From assembly GCF_900094565.1 (NCBI RefSeq), contig NZ_FMAF01000005.1, positions 186,001 to 250,000 of the forward strand: 64,000 bases of DNA, given 5' to 3'. Of the stretch, positions 54,250 to 64,000 are shown in pieces. How positions within the stretch are numbered: position 1 is the stretch's first letter; each line of letters starts with the position of its first letter. The notes under the pieces are model-generated. The model saw nothing but the letters and a program-made list of their open reading frames with translations, was not told the origin of the DNA and did not search any database. Source of the DNA: Martinezella lusitana (lineage in GTDB: Bacteria > Pseudomonadota > Alphaproteobacteria > Rhizobiales > Rhizobiaceae). Made by a program: the position numbers and the translations under genes.

Positions 54250-56061
54250 TCATTGCGCGGATGCGTCCCACCAGACGGGCAGGTAATAGCCATAGAGCGG
54301 CAATGTGTCGGGATGGGCGATATGACTTCGCCGCGCTACCCATTGCTGCGCGATATGGTAGAGCGGCACGACGTAATAGCCCGAGATCAGGATGCGATCG
54401 AAGGAGCGCACGGCGTCGCGGAAATCTTCCGCTGACTTCGCCGTCAGGAAATGATCGATCAGCGTATCGACATCGGGGTCGGCAACGCCGGCGAAGTTCA
54501 GGCTGCCTGGCGTCTTTGCGGCGGCGGAGCTCCAGCGACCTACCTGCTCGATACCAGGCGACAGTGACGACGGGTAGGATTTGATGATCACGTCGTAGTC
54601 GTAGTTGGTCGTTCGCAGCTGATACTGCGAATCGTCTACGGTGCGGATGGTGACGGCGATGCCAAGCAAGGCCAGCGAGCGGCGGTAGGCGATGGCGATT
54701 CGCTCCTGATCCGCATTTTGCGTCATGATCTCGAAGCTGAGCTGCCGTCCGGCACTGTCGACCATGCGCTCACCCTTGATCGCATAGCCGCCCTGCTTGA
54801 GGAAATTGACGGCCTTCCGCAGGATCGAGCGATCACGGCCGGAACCGTCGCTGACGGGCAGCTTATAGGTGCCGTCGAGGACGTCGGCGTCGATATGGTC
54901 CTTGATCGGGCCGAGCAGGGCGAGCTCATTGGCGTCTGCGGGGACGCCAAAGGACGAAAGATCGGAATTCTGCCAGTAGCTTTCGGTGCGGGTATAGGCA
55001 TCGGAAGCAAGGTTGCGGTTGAACCATTCGAAATCGAAGGCGAGCGTCAGGCCCTTGCGGACATTCTTGTTTGCAAAGATCGGCCGGCGGGTGTTGAAGA
55101 CGAAACCCAGCATGCCGCTCGGCAGCTTCGGGGTGAAGACCTCCTTGACGACGGCTTTGGAAGTAACAGCGGGAAAATTGTAGGCCTGCTGCCAGTGGGC
55201 CGGGCTGCCGTCCTGATAGATATCGATATCACCCTTCTTGAGGGACTCGAACACCGTCGTGTCCTGCAGGAAGTAGTTCACCACGATCTGGTCGTAATTG
55301 TCGACGCCGACCTTCGCGGGAATATCCTTGCCCCAGTAGTCGGGATTACGCTCGAAAACGATTCGCTGGCCAGGATCAACGCTCTTCACCCGGTATGGGC
55401 CGGAGCCGATCGGGATGCTGAGCGTGGTGCGTTCAAAACTGTCGGGATCGGTCGCGTGTTTCGGCAGGATGGGCAGCGACGAGGCGATGATCAGTGGCGT
55501 TTCGCGATTGGCCTTGTCGTTGAAGCGGATCAGCACACCGTGCTCACCGACCTTCTCGATCGTGCCGATCGTGTCGAGCCAAGACGACATTGGTACGCGC
55601 CCCTTGTCGCGCAGGAGCTGGAAGGTGAAGATCACGTCCTCGGGCGTGACCGGCTGCCCGTCCGACCACTTGGCATCGGGATTGAGATTGAACTGGATGT
55701 AGCTCCGGCTCTCGTCCCATTCGACCGTTTGCGCCAAGAGCCCGTAAAGTGTGAACGGCTCGTCACGCGAGCGCACCATCAGCGGCTCATAGATGAGATT
55801 GCCGAATTCCGGGTCCCACATGCCGCGCGCCGTCGTCCGCATGCTCTTCAGAATGAAGGGGTTGAGGTTGTCGAAGGTGCCGACGACACCATAGCTGATG
55901 CGGCCGCCTTTCTTGACGTCCGGATTGACGTAGGGCAAATGCTTGAAATCCGCCGGCAGGGCCGGATCTCCATGCATGGCGATACCGTAGAGTGGTTGCG
56001 CCGCGGCGGCGTTGCATAATGCTGCGAAAAATACAAAGACAGCGATCCGGAGCGCTCGCAT
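54250..56061 (-). CDS. Peptide ABC transporter substrate-binding protein (orphan)
   Basis: A 603-residue cluster C extracellular solute-binding protein. The signal peptide is MRALRIAVFVFFAALCNAAAAQ-like, cut after AAA. Then come GGRISYGVVGTFDNLNPF, WSDGQPVTPEDVIFTFQLL, and GSGPYRVKSVDPGQRIVFERNPDYW, typical of the YejA-like branch. Members bind oligopeptides, including modified ones such as microcin C. ATG 56061 follows AAGGAT. The permease and ATPase genes that normally follow (yejBEF-like) are missing here, so its transporter must be encoded elsewhere. Confidence 0.92.
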   Translation of the reverse strand: MRALRIAVFVFFAALCNAAAAQPLYGIAMHGDPALPADFKHLPYVNPDVKKGGRISYGVVGTFDNLNPFILKSMRTTARGMWDPEFGNLIYEPLMVRSRDEPFTLYGLLAQTVEWDESRSYIQFNLNPDAKWSDGQPVTPEDVIFTFQLLRDKGRVPMSSWLDTIGTIEKVGEHGVLIRFNDKANRETPLIIASSLPILPKHATDPDSFERTTLSIPIGSGPYRVKSVDPGQRIVFERNPDYWGKDIPAKVGVDNYDQIVVNYFLQDTTVFESLKKGDIDIYQDGSPAHWQQAYNFPAVTSKAVVKEVFTPKLPSGMLGFVFNTRRPIFANKNVRKGLTLAFDFEWFNRNLASDAYTRTESYWQNSDLSSFGVPADANELALLGPIKDHIDADVLDGTYKLPVSDGSGRDRSILRKAVNFLKQGGYAIKGERMVDSAGRQLSFEIMTQNADQERIAIAYRRSLALLGIAVTIRTVDDSQYQLRTTNYDYDVIIKSYPSSLSPGIEQVGRWSSAAAKTPGSLNFAGVADPDVDTLIDHFLTAKSAEDFRDAVRSFDRILISGYYVVPLYHIAQQWVARRSHIAHPDTLPLYGYYLPVWWDASAQ

Positions 56062-56325
56062 GGCATCCTTTCCGGTAAGGGCTACGATTCGGCCGAACCT
56101 TATCACGAGCGTGCCGAATTCAACACGCGACCGCGGAATTCTTGGGTCTCGACAGAAAAGGTCAAAGAAAAGCTGGATATCCGCGTCGGTGCGATGTAAC
56201 AGGGGGGCCGGGTTTCCCGGGTCATGCATTTGCCTTATTCATTCGACAGGTGGACGACGGTTTGACCCGAATGGCATGGGACGGCAGGCGTCGTCCCGCA
56301 GCGGATTTCAGGAGGCGGTTTCGCT

Positions 56326-56985
56326 ATGATGTTCAAGACTGACAACAAAATGCGGGCAGGTCTCTCTGCTCTGGCTCTCATGATCGGTGCGGCGCTCCCG
56401 GCAGCTGCCTTCGCTCAGGATGCGTCGAATGCAGCTCCCGCCGATGGCGGTGGCGATCCCAATCAACCGCGTCTGGGCTGGTACAAGACCTGCGCCAAGC
56501 AGGACGATGCCGATATCTGCATCGTGCAGAACCTCATCATGGCCAATAACGGCCAGCTGGTGACGGCGGTCGGCCTTATCTCCGTCGACGGCAAGGTCAA
56601 TCGCAAGATCCTGCAGATTTCCGTTCCGACGGCTCGCCTGATCCCGCCTGGCATCACCATGCAGATTGACGGCGGCAAGGGCCAGAAGCTCGATTACGCC
56701 GTCTGCCTTCCGGACAAGTGCACCGCGGAAGTGCCTGTGACCGACGCTATGGTCGCGTCGCTGAAGAAGGGGACCGATGTGACCTTCACCTCGATCAACT
56801 TCCGCCGCGCACCGAACCCGATCAAGATTTCGCTGACCGGCTTTGGCGCCGCCTTTGACGGCCCGGCGATCTCCGACTCCAAGCTTGCCGAAAGCCAGAA
56901 GAGCCTGCAGGACAGCATGCAGAAGAAGGCTGAGGAAGCACGCAAGAAGCTGGAAGATGCCCAGAAGGCCGCCAAAGCGCAGTAA
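56326..56985 (+). CDS. Invasion-associated locus B (IalB) family protein
   Basis: A 219-residue exported protein with signal peptide ending AAFAQ and an IalB domain (RLGWYKTCAKQDDADICIVQN, then LDYAVCLPDKCTAEVPV), whose two cysteine pairs probably form disulfides. The C-terminus is a charged, probably coiled-coil tail (EEARKKLEDAQKAAKAQ). IalB of Bartonella is linked to red-cell invasion; in free-living rhizobia the role is unknown. AGGAGG lies 11 bases before the first of two adjacent ATG codons. A terminator follows at 57014. Confidence 0.9.
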   Translation: MMFKTDNKMRAGLSALALMIGAALPAAAFAQDASNAAPADGGGDPNQPRLGWYKTCAKQDDADICIVQNLIMANNGQLVTAVGLISVDGKVNRKILQISVPTARLIPPGITMQIDGGKGQKLDYAVCLPDKCTAEVPVTDAMVASLKKGTDVTFTSINFRRAPNPIKISLTGFGAAFDGPAISDSKLAESQKSLQDSMQKKAEEARKKLEDAQKAAKAQ

Positions 56986-57013
56986 ACTTGCGGAAATTCA
57001 TCATCTCAAAAGG

Positions 57014-57041
57014 AAAAAGCCCGGAGCAATCCGGGCTTTTT
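57014..57041 (+). terminator. Rho-independent terminator of the ialB-type gene
   Basis: AAAAAGCCCGG (57014-57024 region) pairs with CCGGGCTTTTT, followed by CTTTG. It lies about 30 bases past the stop. Confidence 0.85.
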
Positions 57042-57084
57042 CTTTGCTGCCGGCTCCTCGAACAGAGGCTCCGGTCAAAATGAA

Positions 57085-57112
57085 AAGGGAAGGCCTTGGG
57101 GTGCCTTCCCTT
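57085..57112 (-). terminator. Rho-independent terminator of hspQ
   Basis: AAGGGAAGGC (57085-57094) and GCCTTCCCTT (57103-57112) form a perfect 10-base stem. On the minus strand it is followed by TTCATTTTG, and it lies 28 bases past the hspQ stop. Confidence 0.75.
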
Positions 57113-57139
57113 CAGAAATAAGATTGGTTTGACTGGCGC

Positions 57140-57469
57140 TTAGTGGGCGAAGCTCATCTTGGGCTTGAGCTGCCCTGTCGGCGCCTTGTCGAAGATCTGG
57201 TCGACTTGTGGATTGCGGAGCGGAACGCCGCTCTCGTCACTGACCAGATTCTGTTCCGACACGTATGCGACATACTCAGTCTCGTCGTTTTCGGCGAGAA
57301 GGTGATAGAAGGGCTGGTCCTTGCTGGGCCGCACTTCCGCCGGAATGGAATTCCACCATTCGTCGGTATTGGCGAATTCCGGATCGACATCGAAGATGAC
57401 ACCGCGGAAGGGGAACATCCGGTGTCGAACCACGTCGCCAATATTGAATTTTGCGTCTCGTTGTTTCAT
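57140..57469 (-). CDS. hspQ: Heat shock protein HspQ
   Basis: A 109-residue protein of the HspQ/YccV family, starting MKQRDAKFNIGDVVRHRMFPFRG and containing FRGVIFDVDPEFANTDEWW and QPFYHLLAENDE, its most conserved parts. In E. coli HspQ is a heat-shock protein that stimulates Lon-dependent proteolysis and binds hemimethylated DNA. AGGAAG precedes the ATG. It has its own terminator and a candidate RpoH-type promoter. It is not linked by function to the glnA gene upstream. Confidence 0.92.
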   Translation of the reverse strand: MKQRDAKFNIGDVVRHRMFPFRGVIFDVDPEFANTDEWWNSIPAEVRPSKDQPFYHLLAENDETEYVAYVSEQNLVSDESGVPLRNPQVDQIFDKAPTGQLKPKMSFAH

Positions 57470-57493
57470 GGTACGACTTCCTTTCAGGCAATC

Positions 57494-57522
57494 ATGTGGT
57501 GACTTTCACCGCTGATATCAAG
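57494..57522 (-). promoter_or_regulatory. Candidate RpoH-type promoter of hspQ
   Basis: On the minus strand CTTGAT and CCACAT are separated by 17 bases, a spacing and -35 core (CTTGA) compatible with alphaproteobacterial RpoH promoters. The expected start would leave a leader of about 20 bases before hspQ. The -10 match is weak. Confidence 0.35.
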
Positions 57523-57669
57523 GATTTTGCCCCATTCCTTCACTGAACCGTCACATTCTGCCGGTCTTTCCACCCCGGCATCGGGTGACAGTGCTATGTA
57601 GGAATTCCGCGTTCCGATGGAAGGAGCGCGATCAGGAGAAGTGGCCGCCGCATCTTCGCCCGCATGAAG

Positions 57670-57693
57670 AAAGCCCCGGCTAGCCGGGGCTTT
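57670..57693 (-). terminator. Rho-independent terminator of glnA
   Basis: AAAGCCCCGGC and GCCGGGGCTTT form a perfect 11-base stem with a TA loop 11 bases past the glnA stop. The minus-strand tail TTTCTTC is short. Confidence 0.8.
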
Positions 57694-57704
57694 CGCTTTG
57701 GGTA

Positions 57705-59114
57705 TCAGACCGAATAGTACATGTCGTATTCGACCGGATGCGGAGTCATTTCGAAGCGCATGACTTCTTGCATCTTCAGTTCGATGAACGCATCGATCTG
57801 GTCGTCGTCGAAGACGCCGCCGGCGGTCAGGAACTTGCGGTCCTTGTCGAGGCTTTCGAGCGCTTCGCGCAGCGAGCCGCAAACCGTCGGGATCTTCTTC
57901 AGTTCCTTCGGCGGCAGATCGTAGAGGTCCTTATCCATGGCCTTGCCGGGATGGATCTTGTTCTTGATACCATCAAGGCCTGCCATCAGCATGGCTGCAA
58001 AACCGAGATACGGGTTTGCGGCCGGGTCGGGGAAGCGGACTTCGACGCGCTTTGCCTTCGGGTTCGAGCCGAACGGAATACGGCAGGAGGCGGAACGGTT
58101 GCGAGCCGAATAGGCAAGCAGAACCGGAGCTTCGTAACCAGGGACGAGACGCTTGTAGGAGTTCGTCGACGGGTTGGTGAAGGCATTGATCGCCTTGGCA
58201 TGCTTGATGATGCCGCCGATGTAGTAGAGGCAGCTCTCGGAGAGACCAGCATATTCGTCGCCGGCGAAGGTCGGCTTGCCGCCCTTCCAGATCGACTGGT
58301 GAACGTGCATGCCCGAGCCGTTATCGCCGAAGATCGGCTTCGGCATGAAGGTTGCCGTCTTGCCATAGGCGTTGGCGACCTGGTGGACGACATACTTGTA
58401 GATCTGCATCTTGTCGGCGTTGCGCACCAGCGTGTCGAACTTGATGCCGAGCTCGTGCTGGGCGGCAGCAACTTCGTGGTGATGCTTTTCGACGACGACG
58501 CCCATCTCCGAGAGAACGGTCAGCATCTCCGAGCGCATGTCCTGGCAACTGTCGACAGGCGGAACCGGGAAGTAGCCGCCCTTGATGCGCGGACGGTGAC
58601 CGAGGTTGCCGGTTTCGTAATCCGTGTCGTCGTTGGAGGGCAATTCGCTGGAGTCGAGCTTGAAGCCGGTGTTGTAAGGATCGGCCTTGTACTTGACGTC
58701 ATCGAAGACGAAGAATTCGGCTTCAGGACCGAAGAAGGCGGTATCGCCGATACCGGAGGCCTTCAGGTAGGCTTCCGCCTTCTTGGCGGTGCCGCGCGGG
58801 TCGCGGTTGTAAGCTTCGCCGGAGACCGGATCCAGAATATCGCATAGGATGACCATGGTGGACTGCGCGAAGAACGGATCCATGTGGACCGTGTCCGTGT
58901 CAGGCATCAGCACCATGTCGGATTCGTTGATGGCCTTCCAGCCCGCAATCGAGGAGCCGTCAAACATGACGCCATCGGCGAACATGTCTTCATCGACGCA
59001 GACGATGTCCATCGTGACATGCTGCAGCTTGCCCTTGGGGTCGGTGAAGCGCAGGTCAACGAACTTGACGTCGTTATCCTTGATTTGTTTGAGAATTTCG
59101 CTTGCCGTCGTCAT
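57705..59114 (-). CDS. glnA: Type I glutamine synthetase
   Basis: A 469-residue ATP-dependent enzyme forming glutamine from glutamate and ammonia. It has the N-terminal beta-grasp ([18 protein letters not shown]), [11 protein letters not shown] with metal ligands, [14 protein letters not shown] [12 protein letters not shown], and the adenylylation site at Tyr398 in [11 protein letters not shown], so it is the GlnE-controlled GSI-beta form. AGGGAAGAG lies before the ATG. It follows glnB by 61 bases, the classical rhizobial glnBA operon, regulated by nitrogen through NtrC. Confidence 0.98.
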   Translation of the reverse strand: MTTASEILKQIKDNDVKFVDLRFTDPKGKLQHVTMDIVCVDEDMFADGVMFDGSSIAGWKAINESDMVLMPDTDTVHMDPFFAQSTMVILCDILDPVSGEAYNRDPRGTAKKAEAYLKASGIGDTAFFGPEAEFFVFDDVKYKADPYNTGFKLDSSELPSNDDTDYETGNLGHRPRIKGGYFPVPPVDSCQDMRSEMLTVLSEMGVVVEKHHHEVAAAQHELGIKFDTLVRNADKMQIYKYVVHQVANAYGKTATFMPKPIFGDNGSGMHVHQSIWKGGKPTFAGDEYAGLSESCLYYIGGIIKHAKAINAFTNPSTNSYKRLVPGYEAPVLLAYSARNRSASCRIPFGSNPKAKRVEVRFPDPAANPYLGFAAMLMAGLDGIKNKIHPGKAMDKDLYDLPPKELKKIPTVCGSLREALESLDKDRKFLTAGGVFDDDQIDAFIELKMQEVMRFEMTPHPVEYDMYYSV

Positions 59115-59175
59115 TAAATTTCTCTTCCCTTGACTTAGATGACGATTTTTAGCCGCGGCCGAAAGGCCGGGCGGG

Positions 59176-59591
<416 letters not shown>

Positions 59592-59863
59592 GATGCGGAT
59601 GGACCACCGTAAAAAAATCCCGGCGAATTTACGCCGAGAGGATGGATTGATGAGGATTTTTCGGAAAAATGGAAGCGAATTCGCGCTGAAATGCGTTGGA
59701 TAAGTAAAATTTCGCAAAAAAATGCCGTGTACGTCATATTCGTACTCCAGCAAGGCCTTGAATACATTCGCATAATTATTGTGCAAATGCATATTAATTG
59801 ACCTAATTGAGCGATTTAAACGCGGTTGTTTTTGAGGCAAATTTCGCATCTATAATGTTCGCC

Positions 59864-61339
59864 ATGATAACTCCGCTCGCCGATTTGTTGCTCTCTCCCG
59901 ATGACATGGCCGCCGTCGATCGCGACGCTGCTGCCTCCGGCATTGATTCCTATCAGCTTATGGAAAAAGCGGGGCAGGCGGTTGCCGCAAGCGCGCTTCG
60001 GCATTTCCCCGAGGCGCTGCGTTATGTCGTCCTGTGTGGCCCAGGCAACAATGGCGGCGATGGCTACGTGGCGGCTCGCGCGCTCAGGCAGAGCGGAGTG
60101 GAGGTTGGACTGTTCCATGTGGGCGATCCGCGGCGGCTGAAGGGCGATGCCGCACGCGCCTTTGCCGATTGTCCGATCGAGGGAGAGGCGATCCGAAACT
60201 ACGCGCCACGCCCGGGCGACGTCGCTATCGACGCCATCTTCGGTGCGGGGTTGTCGCGTCCGGTTCCGGATGAGGTTACCGCTGTCGTCGCGCGGACCGC
60301 GGAGGCGGAGGTTCCCGTTATTGCCGTCGATTTGCCGTCCGGGGTCGACGGACGCAGCGGCCACGTCCTCGGCGCCGCCTTTCATGCGGAGCGCACGGTG
60401 ACCTTCATGACTCGCAAGCCTGGTCATCTGTTGCTGCCCGGACGCGATCTTTGCGGCGCGCTGGAGGTTTTCGACATCGGCATTCCCGCACGCATCGTTC
60501 GCGCCCATTCCGATGGCATGATCGCCGAGAATACGCCGGCCCAATGGCAGGAGAAGATACCGTCAGCAGGCACGGACACGCACAAATACAAGCGCGGGCA
60601 TCTCGTCGTCTTCTCGGGAGGGCCAAGTGCGACCGGTGCGGCGCGCATGTCGGCCATGGCCGGTTTGAAGGCGGGGGCGGGGCTTGTCACCATCGCCTCA
60701 CCGGAAGACGCGATGGCTGTCAATGCCGGCATGCTCACGGCGATCATGTTGCATACTGTCGAAGACGATGCGTCGCTGCGGGAATGGCTTGCCGATCGAA
60801 GGCTCTCGACCTTCGTGCTCGGCCCCGGCTTCGGTGCCGGCGAGAAGGCGCGCCGGTTCTGTCTCGCGCTCGCGGATCGTCATCTGGTCCTTGATGCCGA
60901 TGGCATCACCTCGTTTCGCGACGATCCGCAAATTCTGTTCGACGCCTTTGCGGAAGGGCCGACGCGATTGGTGCTGACGCCGCACGAAGGCGAGTTCGCG
61001 CGACTTTTTCCCGATATTGCCGCCGATGGTGCATTGAGCAAGGTCGACAAGGCGAGGGCGGCTGCGGCGAGGGCCCACGCCGCCATCATCTACAAGGGCG
61101 CCGACAGCGTGATTGCCGCTCCGGACGGCAGGGTACTGATAAATGCCAATGCGCCGCCCTGGCTTGCCACCGCCGGCTCCGGCGACGTGCTTGCCGGTAT
61201 CGTCGGCGGACTGATGGCGCAGGGTGCGCCCGCTTTCGAAGCCGCGGCCGCCGGCGTCTGGCTGCACGGCCTGGCGGGCCAGCGCGCGGGAAAAGGGCTG
61301 ACGGCCGAAGATCTCGTCGCCAGCGTCACCCCTTTCTGA
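59864..61339 (+). CDS. nnr: Bifunctional NAD(P)H-hydrate repair enzyme (epimerase/dehydratase)
   Basis: A fused YjeF protein of about 491 residues. The N-terminal epimerase domain holds CGPGNNGGDGYVAARAL and the C-terminal ADP/ATP-dependent dehydratase has LTPHEGEFARLFPD and ATAGSGDVLAGIVGGLM with its catalytic Asp. The enzyme repairs hydrated NADH and NADPH. I chose ATG 59864 because the domain begins there; ATG 59855 and TTG 59807 are in frame, and no start has a strong ribosome binding site. It is divergent from glnB across an A/T-rich gap. Confidence 0.93.
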   Translation: MITPLADLLLSPDDMAAVDRDAAASGIDSYQLMEKAGQAVAASALRHFPEALRYVVLCGPGNNGGDGYVAARALRQSGVEVGLFHVGDPRRLKGDAARAFADCPIEGEAIRNYAPRPGDVAIDAIFGAGLSRPVPDEVTAVVARTAEAEVPVIAVDLPSGVDGRSGHVLGAAFHAERTVTFMTRKPGHLLLPGRDLCGALEVFDIGIPARIVRAHSDGMIAENTPAQWQEKIPSAGTDTHKYKRGHLVVFSGGPSATGAARMSAMAGLKAGAGLVTIASPEDAMAVNAGMLTAIMLHTVEDDASLREWLADRRLSTFVLGPGFGAGEKARRFCLALADRHLVLDADGITSFRDDPQILFDAFAEGPTRLVLTPHEGEFARLFPDIAADGALSKVDKARAAAARAHAAIIYKGADSVIAAPDGRVLINANAPPWLATAGSGDVLAGIVGGLMAQGAPAFEAAAAGVWLHGLAGQRAGKGLTAEDLVASVTPF

Positions 61340-61349
61340 AAGCAGGCAG

Positions 61350-62156
61350 CTATTTTGCCACTTCTTCCTGCAGGGCAATGGCGCCTGGTGGCGCATTCAC
61401 CTTGCCCTCATGGATCATGAAGGCGAAGACATCTCGCGGCTCCACCTTCACCTTGCGGTCCTGATCGATCAGCGGCAGATCATCCGGAACCTTGCCCTCG
61501 GCCCAGGTTTTCAGCCGATCGGCCCAGGCTTTCAGATCCTTCGGCGGGTAGCAGGTCTTGATATCGTCCGATCCCTTCTGCAGCCGGGCATAGACGAAAT
61601 CGGCGGTGACATCCGCAATCATCGGATATTCGAAATGCTCGGCGCAGACGGGCGCGATGTTGTATTTTGCCAACAGCGCTATGAATTCCGGCACCTTGAA
61701 GGAATCGTGGCGGACCTCGACGACGTGCTTCAGCGGCAAGCCGTCCTGCTTAGCCGGCAGCAGCTTCAGGAACGCCTCGAAATCGTCCGGATCGAATTTC
61801 TTCGTCGGCGCAAACTGCCAAAGCAGGGGACCAAGATGATCGCCGAGCTCGCTGATGCCGGAACCCAGAAACTTCTGCATCGATTCACCGGCCTCGGAAA
61901 GGACCCGGCGGTTGGTGACGAAGCGTGTGGCCTTGAGCGAGAAGATAAAGCCGTCAGGCACGTCCGCAGCCCATTTGGCGAAGACCTCGGGCTTCTGCGT
62001 GCTGTAATAGGTGCCGTTGACCTCGATCACCTTCAGCTTGCGGCTGGCGTAATTGAGCTCGTCCTTCTGCTTCAGGGTGTCGGGATAGAAGGTCCCACGC
62101 CAAGGCTCAAAAGTCCAGCCGCCGATGCCTGTGCGGATTTCGCCCGCTTTGGTCAT
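61350..62156 (-). CDS. DUF72 family protein
   Basis: A 268-residue TIM-barrel protein of the DUF72 family. It begins MTKAGEIRTGIGGWTFEPWRGTFYP and has VIEVNGTYYSTQKPEVFAKWA and a later VEVRHDSF, the family's conserved active-site-like acidic and aromatic residues. Its function is unknown, although the fold suggests an enzyme such as an endonuclease- or isomerase-like barrel. ATG 62156 follows GGAGGAG at 4 bases. It lies 33 bases downstream of uvrA on the same strand, so the two are probably cotranscribed. Confidence 0.85.
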   Translation of the reverse strand: MTKAGEIRTGIGGWTFEPWRGTFYPDTLKQKDELNYASRKLKVIEVNGTYYSTQKPEVFAKWAADVPDGFIFSLKATRFVTNRRVLSEAGESMQKFLGSGISELGDHLGPLLWQFAPTKKFDPDDFEAFLKLLPAKQDGLPLKHVVEVRHDSFKVPEFIALLAKYNIAPVCAEHFEYPMIADVTADFVYARLQKGSDDIKTCYPPKDLKAWADRLKTWAEGKVPDDLPLIDQDRKVKVEPRDVFAFMIHEGKVNAPPGAIALQEEVAK

Positions 62157-62189
62157 TCTCTCCTCCATGGACGTTCATCGGGTGAAAAC

Positions 62190-64000
62190 TCACTCCGCCG
62201 CTGCGACCTTCTTCATCGGCCGCCGCTCCAGCAACTCCTTCAGGAACTGCCCCGTATAGGAACGCTTCTCCTTGACGATGGTCTCCGGCGTGCCCACCGC
62301 AACGATCTCGCCGCCGCCATCGCCGCCCTCGGGACCGAAATCGAGGATCCAGTCGGCTGTTTTGATGACCTCGAGATTGTGCTCGATGACAACGACCGAA
62401 TTGCCCTGATTGACCAGCTCGTGCAGCATTTCCAGCAGCTTGGCGACGTCGTGGAAGTGCAGCCCGGTAGTGGGTTCGTCGAGGATATAGAGCGTGCGGC
62501 CAGTCGATCGCTTCGACAGTTCCTTGGCTAGCTTGACGCGCTGCGCCTCGCCACCCGAAAGCGTATTGGCCTGCTGGCCGACCTTGATGTAGCCGAGGCC
62601 GACATCCTTCAGGCTCTGCAGCTTGTCGCGCACGGCAGGAACCGCCGCAAAGAAATCGACGCCTTCCTCGACAGTCATGTCGAGCACATCGGCGATCGAC
62701 TTGGTCTTGAAAGTGACGTTCAGTGTTTCTCTGTTGTAGCGCTTGCCATGGCAAACGTCGCAGGTGACGTAGACGTCGGGCAGGAAGTGCATCTCGATCT
62801 TGATGACGCCATCGCCCTGGCAGGCCTCGCAACGGCCGCCCTTGACGTTGAAGGAGAAGCGGCCCGGCTGATAGCCGCGCGCCTTTGCCTCCGGCAGCCC
62901 GGCAAACCAGTCGCGGATCGGCGTGAAGGCGCCGGTATAGGTCGCCGGGTTCGATCGCGGCGTGCGTCCGATCGGCGACTGATCGATGTCGATCACCTTG
63001 TCGATATGCTCGAAGCCGTCGATGCGATCGTGATCGGCGGGGATCTCGCGCGCGCCCATCACACGCCGCGCGGCGGACTTGTACAGCGTCTCGATCAGGA
63101 AGGTGGACTTGCCGCCGCCGGAAACGCCTGTAACCGCCGTGAAGACGCCGAGCGGAATGGAGGCCGTGACATCCTTGAGGTTGTTGCCTCTTGCGCCGAC
63201 GACCTTGATCTCCTTGCCCTTCTTGGTCTTGCGTCGCTCGTCGGGAACCGGCACGCCGAGTTCGCCGGAGAGATATTTGCCGGTCAGCGACTTCGGGTTC
63301 GCCATGATGTCCTGCGGCGTGCCATGCGCGATCACTTGGCCGCCATGCACGCCGGCTGCGGGGCCGATATCGACCACGTCGTCAGCCGACAGGATCGCAT
63401 CCTCGTCATGCTCGACGACGATGACCGTGTTGCCGATATCGCGCAGATGCTTCAGCGTCTCCAGAAGGCGGGCATTGTCGCGCTGGTGCAGGCCGATCGA
63501 CGGCTCGTCTAGCACATAGAGCACGCCTGTCAGCCCCGAACCGATCTGAGACGCCAGCCGGATACGCTGGCTTTCGCCGCCCGAAAGCGTGCCGGAATTG
63601 CGCGACAGGCTCAGATATTCGAGACCGACGTCATTCAGGAAGCGCAGGCGATCGCGGATCTCCTTGAGGATGCGCACCGCAATCTCGTTCTGCTTGTCGG
63701 TAAAGGTCTTGGGCAGCACGTCGAACCAGTCGCGGGCAACCCGGATCGACATTTCCGCGACCTGGCTGATATGCAGCTTGTTGATCTTGACCGCCAAAGC
63801 CTCCGGCTTCAGGCGATAGCCGTTGCAGGCCGGGCAGGGGGCGGCCGACATGAAGCGCTCGATCTCCTCGCGCGCCCAGGCGGAATCCGTTTCCTTCCAG
63901 CGCCGTTGGAGGTTCGGCACGATGCCTTCGAAGTTCTTGTGCGTCGTGTAGGAGCGCGCACCGTCGGCATAATGGAATTCGATCTTGTCTTCCGTACCGT
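62190..64000 (-). CDS. uvrA: Excinuclease ABC subunit A, C-terminal part
   Basis: The last 603 residues of UvrA; the N-terminal part runs off the right edge. Visible are the first zinc module ([14 protein letters not shown]), the first ABC signature [16 protein letters not shown] with Walker [16 protein letters not shown], the second Walker [14 protein letters not shown], the second zinc finger (CEACQGDG then [10 protein letters not shown]), and the last signature [16 protein letters not shown]. UvrA finds bulky DNA lesions and loads UvrB. Here the second Walker A has SGGGKS where most have SGSGKS. Mfd, which recruits it, is also in this window. Confidence 0.97.
   Translation of the reverse strand, partial: GTEDKIEFHYADGARSYTTHKNFEGIVPNLQRRWKETDSAWAREEIERFMSAAPCPACNGYRLKPEALAVKINKLHISQVAEMSIRVARDWFDVLPKTFTDKQNEIAVRILKEIRDRLRFLNDVGLEYLSLSRNSGTLSGGESQRIRLASQIGSGLTGVLYVLDEPSIGLHQRDNARLLETLKHLRDIGNTVIVVEHDEDAILSADDVVDIGPAAGVHGGQVIAHGTPQDIMANPKSLTGKYLSGELGVPVPDERRKTKKGKEIKVVGARGNNLKDVTASIPLGVFTAVTGVSGGGKSTFLIETLYKSAARRVMGAREIPADHDRIDGFEHIDKVIDIDQSPIGRTPRSNPATYTGAFTPIRDWFAGLPEAKARGYQPGRFSFNVKGGRCEACQGDGVIKIEMHFLPDVYVTCDVCHGKRYNRETLNVTFKTKSIADVLDMTVEEGVDFFAAVPAVRDKLQSLKDVGLGYIKVGQQANTLSGGEAQRVKLAKELSKRSTGRTLYILDEPTTGLHFHDVAKLLEMLHELVNQGNSVVVIEHNLEVIKTADWILDFGPEGGDGGGEIVAVGTPETIVKEKRSYTGQFLKELLERRPMKKVAAAE

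Noticed and set aside
59115..59175. A terminator between glnB and glnA
   Set aside because: A short GGCC-TTTC-GGCC hairpin exists but has no T-run, and glnBA is expected to be cotranscribed.

Overview
The window looks like an ordinary chromosomal segment of a Rhizobiaceae bacterium, most likely Rhizobium. This rests on the high-GC coding style, a phosphatidylcholine synthase, the dusB-ntrB-ntrC-ntrY-ntrX-hfq-hflX order, a fused ispDF gene, an IalB-type protein, and short palindromic intergenic repeats of the kind scattered through rhizobial genomes. No insertion sequence, prophage, CRISPR array or integrase is visible. One tRNA (Lys, TTT) is present. The window cuts the pyruvate dehydrogenase E2 gene at its left edge and uvrA at its right edge.

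Layout. 1-4341: end of the pyruvate dehydrogenase region (E2 3' end, an SGNH hydrolase, lpdA, two small GlsB-type membrane proteins, lipA). 4380-6696: a small accessory block with a VOC protein and three tandem paralogous P-loop (FlaR-like) kinases. 6706-9000: RatA/COQ10-like protein, CinA-type amidase, ispDF. 9064-20877: nitrogen regulation and RNA metabolism (dusB-ntrB-ntrC, ntrY-ntrX, a D-amino-acid aminotransferase, hfq, hflX, mazG, a deaminase). 21171-26149: assimilatory sulfite reduction (cysG, DUF2849, cysI, DUF934, fpr). 26307-30009: a loose region with a GntR regulator, a third GlsB paralog, tRNA-Lys, three small hypothetical genes and psiF. 30010-34886: ccdA, AEC transporter, ubiH-type hydroxylase, pcs, quinone oxidoreductase. 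34928-39626: a complete BMP-type (nucleoside/purine-like) ABC transporter ending in a clear terminator. 40080-46836: FadR-type regulator, glmU, glmS, a DUF502 protein and an exported phytase-like esterase. 46845-56061: recG, sdhE, mfd, an acetyltransferase, a DsbA/FrnE-like protein and an orphan peptide-binding protein. 56326-64000: ialB, hspQ, glnA, glnB, nnr, a DUF72 gene and uvrA.

How the genes fit together. PII (GlnB) and glutamine synthetase sit downstream of a candidate sigma-54 promoter. The activator NtrC, its kinase NtrB and the NtrYX pair are in the same window, so most of the nitrogen-sensing circuit is present. LipA supplies the lipoyl cofactor used by the E2/E3 enzymes upstream. 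CysG makes siroheme for CysI, and Fpr is a plausible electron source. GlmS and GlmU feed UDP-N-acetylglucosamine synthesis. RecG, Mfd and UvrA are DNA repair enzymes.

I see no strong case for an entirely new system. The best leads are the triplicated FlaR-like kinases next to lipA, a 12-codon leader frame with a strong ribosome binding site before hfq, a nested hairpin between glmU and glmS, and a pair of inverted composite repeats 6.8 kb apart. Many start codons were chosen by ribosome-binding-site spacing and are inferences.
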